6,181 nt of DNA from Pseudomonadota bacterium (GTDB taxonomy: Bacteria > Pseudomonadota > Alphaproteobacteria > Acetobacterales > Acetobacteraceae), in contig JAKBCB010000238.1 of the NCBI GenBank assembly GCA_021808185.1, positions 1 through 6,181 of the forward strand. Direction: 5' to 3'. The notes under the pieces were generated by a model, which was not told the origin of the DNA, did not search any database, and saw nothing but the letters and a program-made list of their open reading frames with translations. The translations under genes were made by a program, and so were the position numbers. Of the stretch, positions 1-5,334 are shown piece after piece (the first letter of the stretch is position 1; the number at the start of each line of letters is the position of its first letter).

Positions 1-1413
1 CGGCGCGTTGGGCCCGCTGCCGCCGGCCGCGCCGGAGGCCGCGCGCACGAAGGCGGGCTGGCCGAACACCGTGTCCGCCGGCTGGCTGCCCGGCTTGCTC
101 CGCCCGGGCACCGCCACCGCAATGCGGGTGCCGGGCGAGGCGGCGGTGAACGCATAGCCGAAGCGCGCGGCGTATTCCCCGCCGCCGCCGCCGCGCCCGG
201 AGCCGGCGCCGGCCACCCCGTCGCCGCCCGGGCCGCCGGGGCCGAACGCCTCGATGGCGTTGGCCGGCCCGTTGCAGGCGGGCGGCACCGTCCAGCTTGT
301 CGCCCCCGCCGCGATCGTGAACAGCACCGCGCGCGACAGGTCCGGCGCCGGCGTGCCGCCGGGGAACGCCCAGGGGCCGATATCGTCCGGGGTGTTGCGC
401 GGCCGGCCGAGGATATCGACGGCGATGCCGCCCGGCGCGGGCGCGCCCGTGCCGCGCATCCGCACGGCGGTCGGCGCCATCCGCCAGTCGTCGCGGCCCA
501 TGATCTCGCGCGCGAACTCGGCCCCCGCCTGCCCGCGATGCGCGAACGGCCAAGGACGCGTGAACGCGGGGAAACAGGTGAGGTTGTTGCTCGCCTCGGC
601 GCGCGTGCCCGGACTCGGCTGGAAGTCGAATGCGTTGTTCTCGCCGCCCGTGCCGCCACTGCACGCGCCGAAATTGAACGCCGCCGTGTTGTACACGACC
701 TGCGTGCCGTCGTAGATGCCGGCGCCCTGGTTCAGCGCCACCGGCCCGCGCGCCGCCAGCAGGTTGTCGGTGGAATACACCGTGGACCCGTTCTCGACCG
801 CCATCGCCATGCTGTCGCGCGGGTCGGTGCCGAGCACCAGCGCGTTCTGCACCCGCAGCACGCCCTGCCGCGCCAGGATGACGATGCCGGGATGGTTGTG
901 GGTGGTGCCGGCCCAGACCAGGATGGAGGAATCGATCGTCACCGGGCTGCCGGCGAACACGAGGCCCGACTGGTCAGGCCCGCCGGCGCAAGCGATCTGC
1001 ATGCCGAAGAAGGTGACATTGCCCGCATCGACGCGCAGACACGCCTCGCCCCCCGCGACCGTGATCGCGGCGCCATAGGCCGGATCGAGCCTCAGCGCGC
1101 GGTCCGGGTGGGCGCGCAGGAACTCGCGGAAGCCTTCGCCCTCGACCGGGCGGATCGTGGTGCCGAACGCGCCCGCGCGCCAGCCGCCGATGTGCTGCGG
1201 CAGGGCGGCGACCATGCCGCCACGGGTGATCGCGAACACGATGTCCTGCCGCTGCGCGCCGTCGCGCACCACGGCGGGGTCGGCCAGCACCGCCGCCACC
1301 GCGGCATTGAGGTCGGCGAAGCGGCCGCCGGTGCCGACCGTGTAGGTGGCCGCCGCGCGCGCCGGAACGACGGCACCGAGCGCCAGCAGCGCGCCGAGCC
1401 ACATCCCGCGCAT
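1..1413 (-). CDS. Secreted beta-helix protein with C-terminal glycine-rich domain (partial, 3' end beyond window)
   Basis: The minus-strand frame from the ATG at 1413 is open for 471 codons to the left edge, so the C-terminus is missing. Residues 1-20 form a signal peptide (hydrophobic LGALLALGAVV, then ARA before the likely cut), so the product is probably exported. Residues 21-110 begin with TYTVGTGGRFADLNAAVAAV, a common opening of pectin-lyase-like proteins. Residues about 112-260 show short V/I-rich strands with N and G turns (NVTFFGMQI, VTIDSSILV, GVLRVQNALVLG), consistent with a right-handed parallel beta-helix. Residues 332-350 contain VDILGRPR...DDIG, resembling the DxDGxPR...DIGAYE ending of many such surface proteins. 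Residues 364-471 read FTIAAGATSWTVP, then a Gly stretch with GRGGGGGEYAARF, like the glycine-rich domain of tail-fibre-like and surface proteins. A Shine-Dalgarno sequence AGGGGAGGGA lies 7 bases before the ATG. No catalytic residues were recognised. An adhesin or surface-layer protein is as likely as an enzyme. Confidence 0.75.
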   Translation of the reverse strand, partial: MRGMWLGALLALGAVVPARAAATYTVGTGGRFADLNAAVAAVLADPAVVRDGAQRQDIVFAITRGGMVAALPQHIGGWRAGAFGTTIRPVEGEGFREFLRAHPDRALRLDPAYGAAITVAGGEACLRVDAGNVTFFGMQIACAGGPDQSGLVFAGSPVTIDSSILVWAGTTHNHPGIVILARQGVLRVQNALVLGTDPRDSMAMAVENGSTVYSTDNLLAARGPVALNQGAGIYDGTQVVYNTAAFNFGACSGGTGGENNAFDFQPSPGTRAEASNNLTCFPAFTRPWPFAHRGQAGAEFAREIMGRDDWRMAPTAVRMRGTGAPAPGGIAVDILGRPRNTPDDIGPWAFPGGTPAPDLSRAVLFTIAAGATSWTVPPACNGPANAIEAFGPGGPGGDGVAGAGSGRGGGGGEYAARFGYAFTAASPGTRIAVAVPGRSKPGSQPADTVFGQPAFVRAASGAAGGSGPNAP

Positions 1414-1442
1414 TCCGCGCTCCCTCCCCTGTTCGCCGCCGG

Positions 1443-1471
1443 AGCATCGGGGCCGGCCCGGCCTGCGTCAA
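1443..1471 (-). promoter_or_regulatory. Candidate sigma70-type promoter of the secreted beta-helix gene
   Basis: On the minus strand TTGACG (1471-1466) matches the -35 consensus at five of six positions. It is followed after exactly 17 bases by GATGCT (1448-1443), a weak -10 with three of six matches. It lies 30 bases upstream of the start codon at 1413. It is the best such pair in the divergent region, but the -10 is poor, so this is a tentative call. Confidence 0.35.
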
Positions 1472-1498
1472 CCGCACGCGATAGCACGCCTCGGCTTG

Positions 1499-1523
1499 TA
1501 TAGGGTGGGGGGCTATTCTATAT
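1499..1523. promoter_or_regulatory. Candidate DmeR/RcnR-type G-tract operator for dmeRF
   Basis: The sequence is TATAG (1499-1503), a G-rich core GGTGGGGGG (1504-1512), then CTAT (1513-1516) and a further CTATAT (1518-1523). ATAG and CTAT form an inverted repeat around the G tract. RcnR operators are known to be a G tract flanked by short AT-rich inverted repeats (TACT-G6-N-AGTA), and DmeR boxes in Rhizobiales are described as a C/G tract flanked by TATAG-like arms. The site lies immediately before dmeR in the divergent region, where a bound tetramer would block transcription of dmeRF. TATAGG at 1499-1504 could itself be the -10, but no convincing -35 was found. The G tract could also act as a weak ribosome binding site. 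The assignment as DmeR target is inference from motif and position. Confidence 0.6.
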
Positions 1524-1530
1524 GCCGCGC

Positions 1531-1809
1531 ATGACCCACACGATCCGCGAGAAACACAAGCTGCTCGGCCGCGTCCGCCGCCTGCGCGGGCAGGTGGAGG
1601 CGATCGAACGCGCGCTGGAAAGCGAGGCTGGCTGCGAGCAGGTCATGCACCTGATCGCCGGCGCGCGCGGGGCACTCGCCGGGCTGATGGCCGAGGTGGT
1701 CGAGGACCACGTCCGCACGCACCTGGTGGATGCCGAGAAACACCCCGGCGCGCTGAACGCCGAGGCGGCGGAACACCTGCTCGATGTCGTTCGCACCTAT
1801 CTGAAATGA
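1531..1809 (+). CDS. dmeR: DmeR, nickel/cobalt-responsive repressor of the CsoR/RcnR family
   Basis: A 92-residue cytoplasmic protein of the all-helical metal-sensing CsoR/RcnR/FrmR family (usual length 85-105), which binds G-tract operators as a tetramer and lets go when metal binds. Family marks are THTIREKHKLLGRVRRLRGQ (2-21), IAGARGALAGLMAE (42-55) and the C-terminal helix LLDVVRTYLK. Read from the ATG at 1531 the residues are H3, C35, H60 and H64, the same positions as the Ni/Co ligands of E. coli RcnR. This is the main reason for preferring 1531 over the in-frame ATG at 1522, which would add MPR, shift every ligand by three and place the start codon inside the candidate operator. The ribosome binding site is weak for either start: the nearest G tract (1504-1512) is 18 bases from 1531 and 9 from 1522. 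Its stop at 1807-1809 is followed eight bases later by dmeF, so the two form an operon. A formaldehyde sensor (FrmR) is less likely because of the partner gene and the ligand set. Confidence 0.88.
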   Translation: MTHTIREKHKLLGRVRRLRGQVEAIERALESEAGCEQVMHLIAGARGALAGLMAEVVEDHVRTHLVDAEKHPGALNAEAAEHLLDVVRTYLK

Positions 1810-1811
1810 GG
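1808..1811 (+). promoter_or_regulatory. Ribosome binding site deciding the dmeF start
   Basis: GAGG overlaps the last two bases of the dmeR stop codon and lies 6 bases before the ATG at 1818. The other in-frame ATG, at 1806, overlaps the dmeR stop (ATGA) but has no purine-rich site ahead of it. The spacing favours 1818 and suggests translational coupling to dmeR. Confidence 0.6.
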
Positions 1812-1817
1812 TCCGCC

Positions 1818-2795
1818 ATGACCGAAGCCGCGCATTCCCACAGCTTCCTCGGCGCCGGCCACGCCGCCAGCGAGCGGCGCACCTGGGCGGTGATCGGGCT
1901 ATGCACCGCGATGATGGTGGCCGAGATCGTGGGCGGCCTGATGTTCGGCTCCATCGCGCTGGTGGCGGACGGGCTGCACATGAGCACGCATGCCGGCGCG
2001 CTGCTGCTGGCGGCGCTGGCCTACACCTACGCCCGCCGCCTCGCGGACGATCCGCGCTTCAGCTTCGGCACCGGCAAGCTCGGCGACCTCGCGGGCTTCA
2101 CCAGCGCCATCGTGCTGGCGATGATCGCGCTGCTGATCGGCTACGAATCCGTGAGCCGCCTGCTCGCCCCGGTGCCGATCCATTTCACCGAGGCGATCCC
2201 AATCGCCGTGCTGGGTCTGGCGGTGAACATCGCGAGCGCCTGGCTGCTCGGCGGCGGCGAGCACCACCATCATCACGGGCATGGCCATGCACACCATGAC
2301 CATGACCATGACCACGACCACGACCACGACCACGACGAGCACGCTCATGGGCACGCGCACGCCTATGGTGCCGCGCATCGCGACAACAACATGCGTGCCG
2401 CGGTCGTGCATGTGCTGGCCGATGCCGCCGTCTCGGTGCTGGTGATCGTGGGGCTGCTGCTGGCACGCGCCTTCGGCTGGCTGTGGATGGACCCGCTGGC
2501 GGGCATCGTCGGCGCGGCGGTGATCGCCAGTTGGTCGGTCGGGCTGATCCGCGACACCGGGGCGATCCTGCTGGACATGACGCCGGACCGTCGCATGGCC
2601 GAGACGCTGCGCCAGACCATCGAGCACGACGGCGACGAACTGGCCGACCTGCATCTGTGGCGCCTCGGCCCCGGCCATCTCGGCGCCATCGTCTGCGTCA
2701 GCACCAAGGCGGCGCGGGACCATGCGTATTACCGCGAACGCCTCGCGCATTTCCCCGCGTTGTCGCATGTGACGATCGAGGTGCGGGCGTCCTGA
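1818..2795 (+). CDS. dmeF: DmeF, cation diffusion facilitator exporting Co(II)/Ni(II)
   Basis: A 325-residue inner-membrane antiporter of the CDF family, expected to export Co(II) and Ni(II) from the cytoplasm in exchange for protons. The N-terminus HSHSFLGAGHAASERRTW is typical of DmeF. Six hydrophobic segments fall at about 21-41, 43-67, 89-112, 125-144, 192-216 and 223-240. TM2 carries D51, H54 and H58 (ADGLHMSTH) and TM5 carries H198 and D202 (HVLAD), the transport-site pairs. FGTGKLGDLAGF (83-94) is a strong family signature. The TM4-TM5 loop (149-182) is extremely rich in His and Asp and probably gathers metal. The C-terminal cytoplasmic domain (about 247-325) includes LADLHLWRLGPGH, as in other CDF proteins. 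Length is normal. An alternative start at 1806 would add four residues. It is encoded directly behind the DmeR repressor gene, so metal-induced expression is expected. Zn export as the main role is less likely given the DmeF signatures and the RcnR-like regulator. Confidence 0.92.
   Translation: MTEAAHSHSFLGAGHAASERRTWAVIGLCTAMMVAEIVGGLMFGSIALVADGLHMSTHAGALLLAALAYTYARRLADDPRFSFGTGKLGDLAGFTSAIVLAMIALLIGYESVSRLLAPVPIHFTEAIPIAVLGLAVNIASAWLLGGGEHHHHHGHGHAHHDHDHDHDHDHDHDEHAHGHAHAYGAAHRDNNMRAAVVHVLADAAVSVLVIVGLLLARAFGWLWMDPLAGIVGAAVIASWSVGLIRDTGAILLDMTPDRRMAETLRQTIEHDGDELADLHLWRLGPGHLGAIVCVSTKAARDHAYYRERLAHFPALSHVTIEVRAS
2295..2336 (+). repeat. In-frame hexanucleotide tandem repeat (CAYGAC)7 in dmeF
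   Basis: Seven consecutive 6-base units: three CATGAC (2295, 2301, 2307) and then four CACGAC (2313 to 2336), encoding seven His-Asp pairs in the cytoplasmic loop of DmeF. Because the unit is two codons, gain or loss of copies by slippage would keep the reading frame and only change the number of potential metal ligands. The unit switch from CAT to CAC halfway is consistent with expansion of two variants. Confidence 0.9.
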
Positions 2796-2895
2796 CCCAA
2801 AGCCCCCTCCCCTCGCGGGCGGGCGCGCGATGACATCCGTCCATGGCCGGCGCGCGCGGCATCAGGCATGATGGCGGAATGGAAGCTGGTATGCG

Positions 2896-2905
2896 GGAAG
2901 GGAGG
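2896..2905 (+). promoter_or_regulatory. Ribosome binding site deciding the DUF3422 gene start
   Basis: GGAAGGGAGG is the strongest Shine-Dalgarno match in the 2796-2930 region and lies 9 bases before the ATG at 2915. Five in-frame ATGs precede the conserved domain (2843, 2879, 2891, 2915, 2927); the residues before 2915 look like unrelated leader sequence. Nothing else convincing was found between dmeF and this gene (2796-2914); GCGCGCG (2823-2829) and CGCGCGC (2851-2857) could pair, but no T run follows. Confidence 0.6.
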
Positions 2906-2914
2906 CATGACGGC

Positions 2915-4231
2915 ATGAGCGGGCGCATGCTGCCGCCGGTGCATCCGTTGCGCCGCGAACTGAACGACGAGGTGCACGCCCGCCCGCCGGAGCCGCTGAT
3001 CGCGCCCGCGCGGATCAGCTACCTTGTCCTGCTGTGCGACGCGGCACAGCGCGAGGCGAGCTGGGACGTGGTGGCCGACCTCGCGCACCGGCGCGGCGCG
3101 CCACAGCCCTTGCCGGGTGCCAACCACGCGCGCATCGACCTCGGCCCGTTCCGGCTGAAATGGGAGCGGCATTCGGAGTTCGTGCGCTACACCTTCGTGG
3201 TCCACGACACGCCGCCGGTCGAGCCGGACGCGCCGGTACCCGAGCCGTTCGCCGAACGCGCGCTGGACCAGGTGCCGGCGGACTGGCTCGCCATGCTGCC
3301 AGGCAAGCTGATCGTGGCGGCGCACGCGGCGCTGCTGCCCGCGCGGCTGGGGCCGCAGGAGCCGGCGGAGATCGCCGACGAATTGTTCGCCGGCAACCCG
3401 CTGGTCGGCGCCGCCGTCTCGGAACAGGCGGCCATCGCCTACACCGATTTCCGCATCCATCCGGACGGCTTCAGCCGCGTGCTGGTGCGCGACCGCGCGA
3501 CGACGCCGTGGCAGGCCGGGCGGATCGTGCAGCGGCTGCTGGAGATCGACACCTATCGCATCCTGGCGCTGCTGGCGCTGCCGGTGGCGCGCGCGCTGGC
3601 GCCGGTGCTGGCCGAGCAGGAACAGGAACTGGCGCGCATCACCGCCGCCCTGGTGGATGCGGGCGAGGCGGACGAGCCGGGACTGCTGGAGCGCCTGACC
3701 CGGCTGGCCGCCGCCATCGACAGCCGCGACGCGGAGACGCGGTTCCGCTTCGGCGCCGCCGCCGCGTATTACGAACTGGTGCAGGGCCGCATTCAGGAAT
3801 TGCGCGGCGAACGCATCCACGGCCTGCAAACCTTCGGCGAATTCACCGAGCGGCGGCTGGCGCCGGCGATGAACACCTGCCGCTCGATCGCGGCCCGGCA
3901 GCAATCCCTGTCCGAGCGGGTGGCGCGGGCGACGCAACTGCTCTCGACCCGCGTCGATGTCACGCGCGAGCGGCAGACCCAGGCGCTGCTGGCGCAGATG
4001 AACCGGCGGGTGCAACTGCAACTGCGGCTGCAATCCACGGTCGAGGGGCTCTCGGTCGCGGCGATCACCTATTACGTGGTCAGCCTGGTCGGCCACGCGG
4101 CCGAGGGGCTGGAAGCCGCGGGCATCCCGGTGCATCCGCCGGTGGCGATGGCGGTGGCGATCCCGGTGGTGGGCGGGCTGCTGGCGCTGGGCGCGCGGCG
4201 AATGCACAAGCTGGTGGCACATGACGCGTGA
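2915..4231 (+). CDS. DUF3422 family membrane-anchored protein of unknown function
   Basis: A 438-residue protein matching the DUF3422 family (uncharacterised, common in Alpha- and Betaproteobacteria, usually about 420-440 residues). Signature segments are HPLRRELNDEVHARPPEPL (10-28) and the block around RLKWERHSEFVRYTF (80-94), both typical of the family. The middle (about 180-250) is helical with charged heptad-like stretches (LAEQEQELARITAALVDAG). It is followed by a second long helical region (about 310-375: RSIAARQQSLSERVARATQL and on to MNRRVQLQLRLQSTVEG). Two hydrophobic segments lie near the C-terminus, at about 378-393 (SVAAITYYVVSLV) and 409-427 (VAMAVAIPVVGGLLALG), then a short basic tail ARRMHKL. 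There is no signal peptide, so most of the protein is probably cytoplasmic and hung from the membrane by the hairpin. It follows dmeF by 119 bases in the same direction and may be cotranscribed, but no biochemical role is known. The long-helix-plus-two-TM layout recalls CorA-like proteins only in outline. Confidence 0.88.
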   Translation: MSGRMLPPVHPLRRELNDEVHARPPEPLIAPARISYLVLLCDAAQREASWDVVADLAHRRGAPQPLPGANHARIDLGPFRLKWERHSEFVRYTFVVHDTPPVEPDAPVPEPFAERALDQVPADWLAMLPGKLIVAAHAALLPARLGPQEPAEIADELFAGNPLVGAAVSEQAAIAYTDFRIHPDGFSRVLVRDRATTPWQAGRIVQRLLEIDTYRILALLALPVARALAPVLAEQEQELARITAALVDAGEADEPGLLERLTRLAAAIDSRDAETRFRFGAAAAYYELVQGRIQELRGERIHGLQTFGEFTERRLAPAMNTCRSIAARQQSLSERVARATQLLSTRVDVTRERQTQALLAQMNRRVQLQLRLQSTVEGLSVAAITYYVVSLVGHAAEGLEAAGIPVHPPVAMAVAIPVVGGLLALGARRMHKLVAHDA

Positions 4232-4286
4232 CGCATCGGACGCCAAGGAGGGGGGTGGCGGCGCCCGCCTTTCGTCGGCTAGACAG

Positions 4287-4315
4287 TTGGCGTAACCGCG
4301 AGGCCGGGATAGCTT
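4287..4315 (+). promoter_or_regulatory. Candidate promoter of the dihaem cytochrome gene
   Basis: TTGGCG (4287-4292) and TAGCTT (4310-4315) are separated by exactly 17 bases and lie 58 bases before the start codon. The -35 matches four of six consensus positions and the -10 three of six. It sits in the 141-base gap after the DUF3422 gene, supporting separate transcription of the cytochrome. The match is modest and unproven. Confidence 0.35.
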
Positions 4316-4343
4316 GTCCCGAATGCCGGCGATCGTTGCCGGC
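4305..4343 (+). other. Two small inverted repeats in the cytochrome leader
   Basis: CGGGA (4305-4309) pairs with TCCCG (4317-4321) across 7 bases. GCCGGC (4325-4330) can pair with GCCGGC (4338-4343) across GATCGTT. The first overlaps the candidate -10. Neither is followed by a T run, so they are not an intrinsic terminator. They could fold in the 5' leader of the cytochrome mRNA or form a protein-binding site, but short GC palindromes are frequent at this base composition. Confidence 0.3.
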
Positions 4344-4372
4344 CCGACCCTTGCCGCAGGAGACAGGTTTCG

Positions 4373-5323
4373 ATGGATTCCATGGAGGTCAACAAGGCCG
4401 TTGCCGCGGTGCTGGTCTCCGGCATCGCCTTCATGGTCGCCGGACTGGTTGCCGACGGGATCGTGCATCCGCACAAGCTCGCCAAATCCGCGATCCAGGT
4501 CGAAGTCGCGGCCAGCGCGGCCCCGGCGGCGGCGGCGGCCGAGCCCCCGATCGCGGCGCTGCTCGCCTCGGCCGACCCGAAGAAGGGCGAGGCGCTGACC
4601 AGCTCGGCCGGGTGCGTCGCGTGCCACTCGTTCAACCAGGGCGGCAAGGCGGGCGTGGGCCCCAACCTGTATGGCGTCGTGGGCGCCCCGCATGGGCACA
4701 TGGAAGGCTACGCCTACTCCGACGCGCTTAAGGGCAAGGCAGGCCCCTGGACCTACGATGAATTGAACGACTGGCTGAAGAAGCCAGCGGCCTACGCGCC
4801 CGGCACCAAGATGAGCTTCGCGGGCCTGCCGGACCCGCAGAAGCGCGCCGACATCATCGCCTATCTGCGCACGCTGGCCGCCTCGCCGGAGCCGCTGCCG
4901 CCGGTCCCGGCCGCCGCCGCCGCCGCGGCACCCGCCGCGGCACCCGCCGCCGAAGTGCCGTTCGAGACCCTGCTCGCCTCCGCCGACCCGGCCAAGGGCC
5001 AGGCGCTGACCACGAAGCTCGGCTGCGTCGCCTGCCACTCGTTCAACGACGGCGGCAAGTCCGGCGTCGGGCCGAATCTGTATGGCGTGGTCGGCGCCCC
5101 GCACGGGCATATGGCAGGCTTCGCGTATTCGGACGCGCTGAAGGCCAAGACCGGGGACTGGACGTTCGCCGAGCTGAACGAGTGGCTGACCAAGCCCGCC
5201 GCCTATGCGCCCGGCACCAAGATGACCTTCGCCGGCGTGAAGGACGCGGCACAGCGCGCGGACGTGATTGCCTATCTCCGCACGCTGGCCGCCACCCCGG
5301 TGCCGCTGCCCGCGGCGAAGTAA
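4373..5323 (+). CDS. Membrane-anchored dihaem cytochrome c with two tandem CycM-like domains
   Basis: A 316-residue class I cytochrome c. Residues 1-30 (MEVNKAVAAVLVSGIAFMVA...) are an uncleaved-looking N-terminal membrane anchor, placing the haem domains in the periplasm. The start is typical of alphaproteobacterial CycM-like proteins. An Ala/Pro linker (48-58) leads to domain 1 (60-176), with haem motif CVACH at 81-85 and axial Met M147 in PGTKMSFAG. A second Ala/Pro linker (177-195) leads to domain 2 (197-313), with CVACH at 218-222 and M284 in PGTKMTFAG. Both domains keep GVGPNLYGVVGAPHGHM and the terminal helix IAYLRTLAA. The usual family member has a single domain, so this is an internal duplication. 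The expected role is electron transfer between quinol oxidation and a terminal oxidase; the exact partner is not visible here. AGGAGA (4358-4363) lies 9 bases before the ATG; ATG 4382 is a less likely start. The gene is preceded by its own leader and ends 11 bases from the convergent stop codon. Confidence 0.9.
   Translation: MDSMEVNKAVAAVLVSGIAFMVAGLVADGIVHPHKLAKSAIQVEVAASAAPAAAAAEPPIAALLASADPKKGEALTSSAGCVACHSFNQGGKAGVGPNLYGVVGAPHGHMEGYAYSDALKGKAGPWTYDELNDWLKKPAAYAPGTKMSFAGLPDPQKRADIIAYLRTLAASPEPLPPVPAAAAAAAPAAAPAAEVPFETLLASADPAKGQALTTKLGCVACHSFNDGGKSGVGPNLYGVVGAPHGHMAGFAYSDALKAKTGDWTFAELNEWLTKPAAYAPGTKMTFAGVKDAAQRADVIAYLRTLAATPVPLPAAK
4550..5311 (+). repeat. Internal tandem duplication of the cytochrome c domain (period 411 bases)
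   Basis: Copy 1 is 4550-4900 and copy 2 is 4961-5311, each 351 bases (117 codons) and separated by a 60-base Ala/Pro-coding linker. By hand count about 89 of 117 residues are identical (near 76%), and they align without gaps. Many codons for identical residues differ, so the duplication is not recent. Haem-binding and axial Met residues are kept in both copies. Confidence 0.9.
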
Positions 5324-5334
5324 GCGGGCGCGGC

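Noticed and set aside
974..1487. Two further minus-strand frames at 974-1477 and 1092-1487.
   Set aside because: Both are frame-shifted readings of the secreted-protein gene and its upstream region, Arg-rich and without motifs. The real start at 1413 has the ribosome binding site and signal peptide.
538..1503. A 321-codon plus-strand frame over the left gene.
   Set aside because: It is the exact antisense codon phase of the secreted beta-helix gene. The translation is Arg/His-rich and low in complexity, while the minus strand gives a signal peptide, a ribosome binding site and recognisable domains.
1499..1523. A G-quadruplex as the explanation of the G tract before dmeR.
   Set aside because: Only two adjacent G runs are present, not the four needed for an intramolecular quadruplex. 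The AT-rich inverted arms fit a protein operator better.
1899..2768. A 289-codon minus-strand frame over dmeF.
   Set aside because: It is a shadow of dmeF; the run of valines in it is simply the complement of the His/Asp repeat.
2823..2857. GCGCGCG ... CGCGCGC inverted repeat after dmeF as a terminator.
   Set aside because: The loop is 21 bases and no T run follows. Alternating GC tracts are common here by chance.
2907..2918. A three-codon reading frame (ATG ACG GCA TGA) overlapping the DUF3422 start codon, resembling a regulatory mini-ORF.
   Set aside because: The ribosome binding site is only one base from its ATG, too close for initiation, and correctly spaced for the ATG at 2915.
4550..5311. 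The cytochrome duplication as an assembly artefact or very recent tandem copy.
   Set aside because: The copies differ at about a quarter of residues and at many synonymous positions, and each has complete haem and axial ligands, so it is an old functional duplication.
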